From Megalonaias nervosa (taxonomy: Eukaryota; Mollusca; Bivalvia; Unionida; Unionidae): a DNA stretch of 64,000 nucleotides. The position numbers and the translations under genes are program-made. The stretch spans positions 62,001 through 126,000 of the forward strand of contig JAECUM010006811.1 in the NCBI GenBank assembly GCA_016617855.1. The letters run 5' to 3'. A model generated the notes under the pieces. It was not told the DNA's origin. It did no database searches and saw nothing but the letters and a program-made list of their open reading frames with translations. Below are positions 1 through 11,039 of the stretch, one piece after another (position 1 is the first letter of the stretch; each line of letters begins with the position of its first letter).

Positions 1-192
1 TAAATATGTTTACGAGATTCATCCTTTTTCCCATTGGACAGATCAGCCAGGTGGTATCTTAGAAGAATTAAGTTAATTCCTATTGGATGAGTTAGGTCAC
101 ATAAAAAGGTACTTTGAAATATTAGACTGAGTAGTAAGATCTGCCATGTGGGGTATCTTGTGACATACAGTCATACTCTTGAAGGTGTATAT
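1..192. other. Intronic sequence, nothing recognised
   Basis: AT-rich sequence left of the first LTR. I see no exon or repeat in it. Confidence 0.5.
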
Positions 193-1120
193 TGTTATGT
201 ATATTTAATTTGATTGTTTGTCTGTTACCGGTAGTTTTAACATTTTTTTTTTTTTTCCATGTTATTGTAATGTAACATTATTTACTGGGCTTGAATTTGT
301 CCAAAATTGAGTTCAGTTCTGTTTGACCTGATCGACTTTTTTTAAACAAATTTTTTATTTCATTGATGTAAACAACTAATAATAGCTTCATTATCCTCTT
401 TGGGTATGAGGTTATTGACCAAATAATTATTCAGGTAAACATGTTGATTTGGGTCAGGGTTTTGGAGATTCCAAAGTGAATTTTATAGGGTATTATGTTT
501 TAAATAAACAAGGCTCATTAAATCATTCAGGAAGGTTATTTTCCATTAGGTAATGGTTGTTTTTAGAAAATGCTAATTTGTGACCTGGGATGAACCAGAG
601 AACTGTATTATCTTGTGACTGTCAAGATTTTACCAGTTGTGCTTTAACATCTGGCACTTTAAATTATATTATGTTGTGTCCATTTTGGGCTGAATTTTAT
701 TTTCTTCAAATTATTGAATTCAAGTGATTATTTTTCTGGAAATACAAAAGTGCTGTGATAAAATTCTTGGATGATGGCATTCATTGGAATTTATACTGAA
801 TTCAAACCTGGAATAATATTTCTGTGATTCAGCAAGAGACTATTGACACATCAGTACGACACAGGCCGTAACAGACACATCATCGCCCTCAAATTTAAAT
901 CTCTTAGGGACTTCAACTGAATTTTATTCAGGACTTTGTATTACTAGGACTTGTGTCTTTAATTCTTGGGTTATTTTTGGATTTAATTCTCAATACCGTA
1001 AGTTATTTTTTCTCATTTTTCACTTTGTATTCTAGGGAAGTAAATTATTTGTTAAATTTTACAAAGCTTGTTGTCTTCACTCTTTTCTGTTACTTATGTT
1101 AGGAGCATAGACTCATAACA
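193..1120 (+). mobile_element. Solo LTR, Gypsy-type family A
   Basis: It begins TGTTATG and ends CATAACA, forming the short terminal inverted repeat of the family. It is flanked on both sides by ATAT (189-192 and 1121-1124), a 4-bp target duplication. Internal blocks (the GGGAAGTAAATTATTTG block and the AAAGCTTGTTG block near the 3' end) recur at 2899, 29908 (-), 43941, 47839 (-), 49121 and 56024 (-). No internal retroelement sequence follows, so this is a solo LTR. Confidence 0.85.
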
Positions 1121-1149
1121 ATATAAGGAGAGAACTAAGCAATCAGATT

Positions 1150-1588
1150 TTGTTCCTGTTTTGTAGTCGTTCTTATTTCTTGTGTTCCTGTGGTAACATC
1201 AAGTCTGCAGACATGTTTTTTGGATGTGCTAAGATATTATTTAAGAGGAAAAACATTTATATGGACTGTTTAGTTGAAATAGAAAGTGCACATGTTTTGG
1301 ACTATAAAATTATTTTGGAACTATTGAGAATTATTCAAGGGAGTTTTGGACACCATTTTGACATCACAATTCTTGGTGGACCATTACATTTCCAGTTCTG
1401 AAATTTATGGGAAACTTTTCATTCTTTTCGATGTTAATATAACTTCTTCAGGATTATTTTGGATTCCCTTCATAATAAGTTCCTCTCACATTTTCATTTA
1501 TAACTTTGATAATCACATTAATTTTTTTTACAAAACTTGTTGCTTTTGCTCCTTTTTGTTATTTGGTTTATGACCATAGAGTCGTAAC
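1150..1588 (+). mobile_element. Diverged LTR fragment of the same family
   Basis: The 3' portion (ACAAAACTTGTTGCTTTTGC, then GACCATAGAGTCGTAACA) follows the end of the LTR at 193-1120 but is much more diverged. The 5' part aligns only loosely. It looks like an old truncated copy next to a younger one. Confidence 0.5.
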
Positions 1589-1679
1589 ACTTAAATATGA
1601 GAAAATTATTTGCCAGTCATTTTCAAAGCAAGTTTAATTTTGATTAATTCTGTTGCAAAATCAAACAGAAATCACGTCA

Positions 1680-2695
1680 GTGCATCCATGCATTCAGATA
1701 TACACCCATGCATACAAATAGTTACCCATGCATACAAATAGTTACCCATGCCTATAAAAAGACACCCATGCATACAAATGGACATCCATGCTTATAAAAA
1801 GACACCCATGCATACAAATAGTTACCCATGCATACAAATGGACACCCATGCTTATAAAAAGACAAACATGCATACAAATAGTTACCCATGCATACAAATG
1901 GACACCCATGCCTTCAGATAGACACTCATGCCTACAAATGGACACCCATGCATACAAATGGACACCCATGCATACAAATGGACACCCATGCCTGCTAATA
2001 GACACCCAAGCATACAAATTGATACCCATGCATACAAATGGACACCCTCGCATACAAATAGACACCCATGCATACAAATGGACACCCATGCCTACAAAAA
2101 GACACCCATCCATACAAATGGACATCCATGCCAACAAATAGACACCCATGCACACAAATGGACACCTATGCCTACAAATGGACATGCATGCATACAAATA
2201 GACACCCATGCATACAAATAGACACCCATGCATACAGATGGACACCCATGCCTACAAATGGACACCCATGCCTACAGATGGACACCCATGCCTATAAATG
2301 GACACCCATGCCCACAAATGGACACCTATGCCTACAAATGGACATCCATGCATACAAATAGACACCCATGCATACAAATGGACACCTGTGCCTACAAATG
2401 GACACCCATGCATACAAATAGACACCCATGCATACAGATGGACACCCATGCATACAAATAGACACCGATGCATACACATGGAGACCCATGCATACAAATA
2501 GACACCCATGCATACACATGGACACTGATGCATACAAATAGACACTTATAATACAAATAGACATCCATGATACAAATGGACACCTATGCATACACATGGA
2601 GACCTATGCATACAAATAGACACCCATGCATACACATGGACACCCATGCATACAGATAGACATCCATGATACAAATGGACACCCATGACAATACA
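1680..2695. repeat. 20-bp minisatellite, about 50 copies
   Basis: The unit resembles ACCCATGCATACAAATGGAC with small variants (CCTACAAATA, CATACAGATG). Some units near the right end lose one or two bases. The ATGCAT core is self-complementary. Open frames of up to 167 codons on both strands come from the repetition and are not genes. Confidence 0.95.
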
Positions 2696-2898
2696 TTTAT
2701 GTATTTTATGTGTTATGTCTAACCTGTATAATCTTTCAATATTTATAAACCTTTTACCAAAAATATTGAAATTTTGTCATATTTTGGTCAGAATTAGTTG
2801 TAAAATCCCCAATCTACATTATTCAGTAAGTATTAGAAGTATTTGAATACATACGTATGTACACACATACATAGATGCATATATACATACATACATAT

Positions 2899-3770
2899 TG
2901 TTATGTATGTTTGATTTGTATTGTTTTTTAGTTTTTTTCTCCATGAATATATAATATGTATAATTGTATTTTGGACTTTACTTTGTCCAAAATCAAGTTT
3001 CATTTTCTACCTGTCCAGTAGCTTGGTAAACAAATATTGCATAGCTAACATTTTTCCCCATAAGTGTGGGTTAAATGTTAAGATCAATAAAGGTAAACAT
3101 AGTTATTTGGGTCTGGGTCTAGGACATTGGTACGTCCCATGGAATAACCTGTTGTACCTGACATTTACCACATTCTTTATTGTAATTTTAGTAACAGATT
3201 TATATGTTTACAAATTTATATTTCCTGGCTCTTCTTTTGTGTCAGTTTTTTATATAAATCTTTTTGCTTGAGAAATTATTCTTTCCCGTGATATTATCTG
3301 AAGCAGAAATTATTTGTATTCTTGTGTTCAGGTTTTGATTTGGGTGAAATTATTTTTTCAGATTATTATTCACTCGAAATGCAAAGTGCTCATAAATAAT
3401 ATTCTTGGACAGAAACATTAATTTGGAATTATAGTGAATTCTGAATGGACATCTTGGAATTGTGCTTAGTTGAAAGATTTTAGTACATCATCACACTTTA
3501 GGCTACTGGTACATGAATACAATAAAGACTACAAGCTCATCAGAGCCTTCAGTGCTGGATCTTAATTTGAACTCCACTTGAATTTAATCACAACTTTATT
3601 CATTCAAATGTGTGATGGAACTTTTTGGACTATTTGGGATTTAATTGGTAATACTGTAAGTTCTTTCTAAATTTTCACTTTTCATTGAAAGGAAATAAAT
3701 TATTTGTTGAAGTTTAAAAAATTTGTTGGGTTTTACTGTTTTCTTTTACTTAGTTTAAGACCATAGTTTT
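2899..3770 (+). mobile_element. Degraded solo LTR, family A
   Basis: It begins TGTTATGTATG directly after a TACATACATA-rich simple repeat and follows the LTR at 193-1120 through to the TTGTTGGGTTTTACTGTTTT segment near 3,725. The 3' terminus is eroded into an A-rich stretch, so the end is approximate and no target duplication is visible. Confidence 0.7.
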
Positions 3771-3993
3771 TAAAAAAATAATAATACCTCATTTTGTCTG
3801 TCACTACATCTATGTTTCTGTCCAGATCCTAAATTAAATTCAGTGTTACAGGTTTTTGTTTACTTTCTACTTAATTAAAAGGCAGATTTAACAGAAAGGA
3901 GTTTCTTGTGGAGAGGATCTTCTACAAAGTTTTTAAATTTGTATTTCATTTCCACAAAAACACTAGCAGGACACTCCATTCTTTGTATTTCAG

Positions 3994-4139
3994 GTTGCAG
4001 TTTGAGAGATCCCATGATGCTTTGAAGTGGAGGATGGCAATTGAGGAAGCTATAGCTGATGCCCTCGGTGACAACAAAGTCTTAAATGAAGTAACAGTGA
4101 ACCATCACAACAAGAAATGTGCTGACTGTGATGCGCCAA
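3994..4139 (+). CDS. ARAP: ARAP exon: PH2 C-terminal helix, linker and first zinc ligands of ArfGAP
   Basis: The acceptor is the pyrimidine-rich CTTTGTATTTCAG; the donor is GTAAAT. The reading begins with one base completing a codon, then 48 codons, then one base. The first part matches the C-terminal alpha helix of a PH domain, with the conserved tryptophan in ALKWRMAIEEAI, followed by the linker. It ends at NKKCADCDAP, the first CxxC pair of an ArfGAP zinc finger. The CADC-x-AP spelling and the PH-to-ArfGAP spacing are typical of ARAPs. A second possible acceptor 7 bases downstream (after TTGCAG, exon from 4001) would also be in frame with TTT GAG. The longer form has the better pyrimidine tract. 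The preceding exon (start of PH2) was not found in 1-3993 and is probably upstream of the window. Confidence 0.93.
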
Positions 4140-4349
4140 GTAAATGTTTGAATTGTTTGCAGTAGCAGATATCAAACATATGTATTGAAGGTTTACAGTG
4201 GATGTTGAATAGTCTAACAATTGTAAATTGCGAAGAAAGTCATGGGAAAATGAGGGAAAAGTCATGTATTTTTATGCTAAAATGGGACACTGAAATTTTA
4301 GTCAAAATTTGGGTAATTTTATACCTTAATTTTAGATAAGTTTTAATAT

Positions 4350-4512
4350 TGATAAATGCACCAGGGAAATGTGTCATGTATTGTCCATGGTTAGGGGAGT
4401 TGTGCATCCAATGTCAGATTGATATAAATTGATAAATGCATCAAAGAAATGTGTCATGTATTGTCCATGGCTAGGGAATTTGTGCACCCAATGTCAGATT
4501 GATATGAAGCAT
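4350..4512. repeat. 78-bp tandem duplication
   Basis: Two near-identical copies of a unit running from TGATAAATGCA to CAATGTCAGATTGATAT lie next to each other. They differ at a few positions. Confidence 0.8.
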
Positions 4513-4564
4513 TCAATTTTGTTTTCATTTATTTTATTCTTGACAGTTTTTTCAAGGTGACATT

Positions 4565-4860
4565 ATTAATTTTAATCAATTATGGACATAGGTGTATATA
4601 TTTAAATCAATTATGGACATAGGTATATATATATATTTAAATCAATTATGGACATAGGTATATATATTTAAATCAATTATGGACATAAGTATATATATTT
4701 AAATCAATTATGGACATAGGTATATATATATTTAAATCAATTATGGACATAGGTATATATATTTAAATCAATTATGGACATAGGTATATATATTTAAATC
4801 AATTATGGACATAGGTATATATATTTAAATCAATTATGGGCATAGGTATATGCATTTAAA
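4565..4860. repeat. ~31-bp minisatellite, about 9 copies
   Basis: The unit is TTTAAATCAATTATGGACAT followed by AGGTATATATA, with length variation in the TA run. Confidence 0.92.
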
Positions 4861-5822
4861 CAGCCATTGAGGATTTTAGTCATATTTCATCATCATTAGC
4901 ATTATAATTATATAAAATTATATGTGTTAGATCCATGCGCAAGGATTTAAACCATTTTTTGTATTTTTTTACGTAAACACCATTTTCAGACTAAATGGTT
5001 AATTGGTATAAATTTGGTGAAGGGAAAACTGAAGCCAACTTCAATAAATGAAAAGTCTTAGCATGGTGATATTGAAATAGGACTACAAATTCCAGCTTGA
5101 ATAGTGCATAACATGATGATATTGGAATATGGATAGATTTGGTTTTTAATATGTACATAGACCATAAAAAAGCCCTGGGTAGCTACACTTCACCTTTAAA
5201 ATGAATATGCATGGACTTCCATTTAAACAAAGATATTGATCCCTACCAGATGTAGAGTATGTAATTGGTATATCCAATAAAGTTCTGTATCTTTCCATTT
5301 AATGTTGCTTTTAGAGAGCTCTGGGTCAGATTGTAGTTTCTATTATTTGATAATGAACACAGATTATGTTGTGGTCATGTTGGTAAAAGTGTTTTAACAG
5401 TGGTGTCTCCTCCTCATTTTGGATATCCCTAAGTGTTTCTTTTATTCTAACTTGGAATTTCCTATGTATTGTTTGCTGCAGAAGTGGCAGGTAAGTATTT
5501 AAATAAGATTAAGTGTATTACAATGACCTCTTAACTTGCAAGTATATTTGAGGGTTGTACTGTGCCTCTAAATAAATCAGATTTATCTAATTTCATGCAA
5601 AAGGAAGAATTAACAGTTTTGCAATTTAGTTCATTGTTTTGCAAACATTTTATCTGTAAAATCCAGGTGTCTAATTAAAATTTAGCACTTATTACATGAT
5701 AGCTTAATTTAGAACCAATTCTCCTGCAAAAACGGGAGGACTTATAAACCTATCTGGTAGAGTCAGGTTGACAATTTGCCAGAGAGATTTCATTGCACAA
5801 CGAAGAAAATAATTATCTTTGT

Positions 5823-5883
<61 letters not shown>

Positions 5884-6670
5884 GCATACATACCACATAC
5901 ATTAAAAATAACATGGCTTTTAAAGTGTTGGTATAAAGCAATTTGATATCCCAATACTACTGGTGTATCAGATTGTTATCCGCCCATGGCACAATAATAC
6001 GCATACATAAACATTCTTGAATCTATGTGCTGTTGGGTCTATTCCTATAGATCATCGATGAATTTCCACTCATTAATTGTTAGTGACATATGAAAATTAT
6101 GATAAAATTAATAATAATCCTTGTTTTCTAAATGAATTTAACATGGTACACAATTTAATCGCAATCCTTTTTTTCCGTTTCCCCCTCCCCTCTCATGCCC
6201 TAGGGATAAAATATACTGAAGTCTGGAGTGAGAGAGAATAAGAAATTGGGCTGGATAAAAAAACATTGAAACTGAAACTGCACCAAGTAACCTACAATAT
6301 CATTCTTCATAACGGTATGTTTACACTTCCCTTGGGACCTATCTAAAGTGTTTATATTATCAATGATACAAAGTTGCATTTGCCGATCGAAACAGTAAGG
6401 TAAATGTCTTGGTTACGGGGCACACATATGTAATGTATTTAAGGCTTTGTTGATGTTGTTGTTATTTCTTAAACCTATTATAAGGTTCTAAAAATTGATT
6501 ATTATTAATTAAATATGAAAATATCCAAAGGTTGCTCTCCACCCCACCCCGCCAAGTTAAGGGTGAAAATCCATGAAAAGATGAGAGTAGTGGATTTTTG
6601 CTTGTGTATACCACATTGTCTCTGGACTTATGAAGAATGATGGTAAATGTTAAGTCAAACCGACCAAAGG

Positions 6671-6711
<41 letters not shown>

Positions 6712-7183
6712 ATGGTCAGTAGTAATGTTAAAGCAAAATAATGACTTAGATTAACTTTAAATATATTAAAATATTTTAATTACATCTTGTCGGTTTGTCA
6801 TTTTGCTTAGATTCTATTCCACTCTAATTTCCTTGTGCCTGTACATCAGTGCATTGATGAGCATTCAGTATTCAAGAATCTATGTGTCTGTAGGCCTAGT
6901 GCTCTACTTTCTTCATTAAAATCATCTTTCATGTATAAATCATAATTGTAACTTATATTGATTTAATCAATGTGAATAAAAATAGAAACTCAAAAATGAA
7001 AACAATCAACTCATCAATATGAAAAGGTAATTGTGAATAGGCACAAAAAGAATGAACTACATTTTGTAGCGGACACATTCAGCAAGGATGTGAGTTCATT
7101 CACCCAGTCAATACACAGTTGCCTCTCATCAATCTAACTCCATTCAAATGGCAAATATATGTATTTGTATGTGAAATAAATAA
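4861..7183. other. Intronic sequence with two microsatellites
   Basis: There is no gene signal. It contains a TA/AT microsatellite at about 5826-5878 and a GA run at about 6675-6706. A 9-bp segment at 5482-5490 is bounded by CTGCAG and GTAAGT, but its reading does not fit the domain. Confidence 0.6.
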
Positions 7184-7333
7184 AATATATGTATGGTATG
7201 TATGCTGTATCAATGATATACCACTTGTATAAATTTTACTTTAAAAGGAAACTCAGTAAGCCTTGTTTCCTTTTAATGAAAAATTTATACATCTTGTGGT
7301 ATATCATTGATACAGTGTACATACTATACATAT

Positions 7334-7336
<3 letters not shown>
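7184..7336. repeat. Long imperfect hairpin, MITE-like
   Basis: The left arm (about 7184-7252) contains TGTATCAATGATATACCAC and TATAAATTTT. The right arm (about 7262-7336) contains their reverse complements (GTGGTATATCATTGATACA). Arms of roughly 70 bases face each other across a short loop. The element abuts an AT microsatellite at 7337-7391. Confidence 0.8.

Positions 7337-7391
<55 letters not shown>
7337..7391. repeat. AT microsatellite
   Basis: A nearly pure AT dinucleotide run directly after the hairpin. Confidence 0.95.
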
Positions 7392-7394
<3 letters not shown>

Positions 7395-7534
7395 AGTATT
7401 ATAGCACTAGATTGCAGTGTGGTACCAGTTATAACAGGTCTAATATACTCTGATTTCAGAGAGGATATTTGGGTTTATTTGTAGTCGAAGTTCTCGATAT
7501 TGATATTAATCTGTTGCTGCTGACTCATGTAGTG

Positions 7535-7680
7535 GATCAGGTGGGCAGTTGTTTTTGAGAGACTTTCTGGATCAGATGGGCAGTTGTCTCAGAGACTTTC
7601 TGGATCAGGTGGGCAGTTGTCTCAGAGACTTTCTGGATCAGGTGGGGAGTTGTCTCTGAGAGACTTTCTGGCCTTTTGAA
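7535..7680. repeat. ~42-bp tandem repeat, about 3-4 copies
   Basis: The unit contains TTTCTGGATCAGGTGGGCAG then TTGTCTCAGAGAC. Confidence 0.88.
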
Positions 7681-7864
7681 AGGATGTTTCACACTCATCT
7701 GCTTTGTTGATTAGTTTTTATAGGTTTCAGCAAGCGTAGTGTTCTTTGAGGATACTAATTCATGTAAATTTATAAATCTCGGGTACAAGGTGACCTCTAG
7801 GTCTATCACGGTTTTGCTTCTTTAGCTATACTGTTGAAGATAGCTACTTTTTGTAGTTTGACAA

Positions 7865-8160
7865 ACCTTAATTGTATTTTTCTATTTTCATTGTAGAAAG
7901 GGATTCATTGTGACAGACTTTAATAGTATATTCCTATTTTCATTGTAGAAAGGGATTCATTATGACAGTTTTTAACAGTATTTTCCTATTTTCATTGTAG
8001 AATTCTTTGTGACAAACTTTAATTTTAGTTTGCTATTTTCATTGTAGAAAGGGATTCATTGTGACAAGCTTTAATAGTAGTTTCCTATTATCATTGTAGA
8101 AAGGTGTTCATTGTGACAAACTTTAGTTGTATTTTCCTGTTTTCATTGTAGAAGGGGATT
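7865..8160. repeat. ~55-bp tandem repeat, about 5 copies
   Basis: The unit contains TTTTCATTGTAGAAAGGGAT then TCATTGTGACAAACTTTAAT. Each unit carries a TTTTCATTGTAG segment that looks like a splice acceptor. Confidence 0.88.
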
Positions 8161-8189
8161 AAGTGGTTTGGGAGTAGTAGATGCTTGAC

Positions 8190-8530
8190 ATGTTGGTGTT
8201 CTAAAGCTGGTCACAGAGTTTTCTCATTTTGTTGGTGTTCTAAGGCTGGTCACTGAGTTTTCTGGTTTTTTTTGTGTTCTAAAGCTGGTCACTGAGTTTT
8301 CTGTTTTTGTTGGTATTCAAAAGCTGGTCACTGAGTTTTCTCTTTTTGTTGGTGTTCTAAAGCTGGTCACTGAGTTTTCTCTCTGTTGGTGTTCTAAAGC
8401 TGGTCACCAAGTTTTCTCTTTTTGTTGGTGTTCTAAACCTGGTCATCGAGTTTTCTCTTTTTTGTTGGTGTTCTAAAGTGTTCTATTTGTTGGTGTTCTA
8501 AAGTTTTCTCTTTTTGTTGGTGTTCTTCAA
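8190..8530. repeat. ~40-bp tandem repeat, about 9 copies
   Basis: The unit contains GTTGGTGTTCTAAAGCTGGT then CACTGAGTTTTCTC. Confidence 0.9.
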
Positions 8531-8639
8531 TTCACTTTTAATGTGGAAGTGATGGACAGAAACACTGATACACTTCTGTTGAGGCTTATCAGGCTTTCAG
8601 TGTGTCTGGGATCAATAAGATTGGTATTCCACAGAGGGT

Positions 8640-9140
8640 CGCCTTCACTTCTGATTAAGTTATAACTCATAGAAGGTCCTACTTAACGGAATGTGAAGGC
8701 ATTCCCTACCATCTGCTATGGTGTCTTGTCACCCCCAGCCCCTGACTGATTTTGCTATCTTTGTAAGTTAATAGAGGGTCATACTAATTAATTAATATAC
8801 TCCCAGTTGCAGACTGTTTTTTTTTTAATCTTTGCAAGTCATGAGAGGGTCTTACTAATTCATTAATATACTCCCAGTCCCTGACTGGTATTGTTATCTT
8901 TGTAACTGATCAGAGGGTCTTATTAATTCATTAATGTATCCCCAGTCCCTGGCTGTTTTTTTATTTATCTTTATTACTTATCGGATTAATTCATTAATAT
9001 AGCCCCAGCCCCTGACTGGTTTTATTATCTCTGTAACTAATCAGATTAATTTAATAATATAGCCCCAGCCCCTGACTGGTTTTGTTACGTTTTTAAGTCA
9101 TTAGAGGGTCTTACTAATTCATTAAAATATCCTCATCACT
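8640..9140. repeat. ~65-bp tandem repeat, about 7 copies, diverged
   Basis: The unit contains GAGGGTCTTACTAATTCATT then AATATACTCCCAGTCCCTGA and TGGTTTTGTTATCTTTGTAA. Confidence 0.85.
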
Positions 9141-9473
9141 GGTGTAGCTGCTCTTTGGGTCCTGAGGCAATAACTTCAATAACAATGTATCAATTTAAAT
9201 AAAAGAACTGATTGAATAAATATCAAAGAAAATATGAATCTCATTCTGTAATTTGCTATACACAGGTACGACTAGTTCAACATTTGTTAAGTTGGTTACT
9301 TTATAAAAGAATCAAACATAGAAAACTTAATAGTATAAAGATTTAAACAGTTCTTCAGTTTCTGTTAATATGAGTACTTATACATTTTAATCTGTCATGA
9401 TTCATGCATATATTAGAAGTTGAAATATGATCTTAATAGCAAAAGAATGAATTATTTTAATTTTTTATAACAG
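9141..9473. other. Intronic sequence before ArfGAP exon 2
   Basis: No feature recognised apart from the acceptor at its right end. Confidence 0.5.
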
Positions 9474-9527
9474 ATCCACATTGGTCTTCTATAAACCTTG
9501 GGATAGTGCTATGTAAGAAATGTGCAG
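9474..9527 (+). CDS. ARAP: ARAP exon: ArfGAP zinc finger, second ligand pair
   Basis: A 54-bp exon between TTTTTTATAACAG and GTAATG, entered and left in phase 1. Joined to the previous exon it gives PHWSSINLGIVLCKKCAG, which completes a perfect C-x2-C-x16-C-x2-C zinc finger with the invariant tryptophan after the AP turn. It was too short to show as an open reading frame and was found by searching for the expected continuation of the domain. Phase and content agree on both sides, so I am confident of it. Confidence 0.94.
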
Positions 9528-9589
9528 GTAATGATGGCTGAATAAGAAACCAACTACATTCACACTGATTAAATATCACTTAATGAATG

Positions 9590-10110
9590 ATGAATACACA
9601 TAAATATTTTACCATGTCTTTGCAGACATTTATTTTCATTCATTTACTTTCATACTGATTATATATTATTTAATATGAAATATAAATGGACATTTACATT
9701 CATACTGATTATATGTTATTTAATTTAATATGAAATATGAATAGACATGTACTTTTATCCTGATATATTATTTAATTTAATATGAACTATGAATAAAAAT
9801 TTACTTTCATACTGATTATATATAATTTAATTTAATATGAAATATGAATGGACATTTACTTTCATACTGATTATATGTTATTTAATATGAAATATGAATA
9901 GACATGTAGTTTTATATTGATATATTATTTAATTTAATATGAAATATGAATAGAAATTTTGTACTGATTAGATATAATTTAATTTAATATGAAATATGAA
10001 TAGAAATTTACTTTCATACTGATTATATATTATTTAATTCATATGAGATACAAATAGACTTTTACTTTTATATGCATTATATATTATTTGATTAATATAA
10101 GATACAAATA
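9590..10110. repeat. ~57-bp AT-rich tandem repeat, about 9 copies
   Basis: The unit contains TTTACTTTCATACTGATTAT then ATATTATTTAATTTAATATG and AAATATGAATAGACA. Confidence 0.9.
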
Positions 10111-10435
10111 GACAGTAGTATTTCATCCTCATAAGTATGTTATAAATGAATTAAAACAGTTTAAGAAATGTTTAGGTAGAGTATTTTATGCTTGATTTTA
10201 CTGAGAGGCTTCTGTTGTACTTAAAGATATCCATCAGTAATGTTGTGAAAATTTGACTAATACTATTGGTTGATATCATTTTAAATTAATTCTTCATGTT
10301 ACATTGAATATGCAATTCACAAAGTACAGAGAAGCCATAAAAGATGTATGTTATCAGTAATTTAATATAAAGCCTTTTTAGGATTTAAAACATAATTAGA
10401 CTAATATGGTGATTGCATATTATAAAATTTACCAG

Positions 10436-10521
10436 GTATTCATCGTGAGTTCCAGTCATCACTGTCAAAGGTGCGGTCACTAAGAATGGACACCAGTGTG
10501 TGGACACCCAGTCTTATCGAG
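10436..10521 (+). CDS. ARAP: ARAP exon: ArfGAP arginine finger and core
   Basis: An 86-bp exon, entered in phase 1 and left in phase 0 (donor GTAGGA). It encodes GIHREFQSSLSKVRSLRMD followed by VWTPSLIE. The CAG-x-HR motif supplies the arginine used as the catalytic finger in ArfGAPs, and SKVRSLRMD matches the ARAP core motif. The usual LG directly after the HR-x motif is replaced by FQ here. An open frame on the opposite strand over 10440-10751 is a shadow that runs into the adjacent 59-bp tandem repeat. Confidence 0.94.
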
Positions 10522-10544
10522 GTAGGAGAAATCAGAATGATCCA

Positions 10545-10965
10545 TATTAGTATTTGTTGGATCATGGTCATATTTGCCAAGTAACATTTATTCACATTTA
10601 TAAGGATTCTCTGTAGGGTTATGGTCATATTTGCCAAGTAACATTTATTCACATGTATCAGGATTCTCCGTAGGATTATGGTCATATTTGCCAAGTAACA
10701 TTTATTCACATTTATCAGGATTCTCTGTAGGATTATGGTCATATTTGCCAAAAAATCATTTATTCACTGTGATTCGATATCAGGATTCTTTTATAGGATT
10801 ATGGTCATATTTGAAAGATAACATTTATTCACTCTGATCCCATGTCAGGATTCTCAGTAGGATCATGGTCATATTTGACAGATAAGATATTCACTATGAT
10901 CCGATATCAGGATTCTTTTTAGGATTATGGTCATATTTGACAGATAAGATTTATTCGCTATAAAC
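10545..10965. repeat. ~59-bp tandem repeat, about 7 copies
   Basis: The unit contains AGGATTATGGTCATATTTGC then CAAGTAACATTTATTCAC and TATCAGGATTCT. It begins about 25 bases after the ArfGAP core exon. Confidence 0.92.
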
Positions 10966-11039
10966 CAGACAGCTTTATGTTTGGAGTTTTAAGACAATTT
11001 GTCATAGATTGTTAAGATAACTCAGATCTTCATCTGCTG

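Noticed and set aside
1742..2597. Cysteine/methionine-rich frames with CMHGC repeats resembling a metal-binding protein
   Set aside because: Artefact of the 20-bp ATGCAT array; frames are open on both strands.
5482..5490. Nine-base microexon AAGTGGCAG between CTGCAG and GTAAGT
   Set aside because: The exon at 4139 joins directly to 9474 with perfect ArfGAP zinc-finger spacing (C-x2-C-x16-C-x2-C); an extra three residues would break it.
10440..10751. 103-codon - frame with 20-residue repeats
   Set aside because: Antisense shadow of the ArfGAP exon plus the 59-bp tandem repeat.
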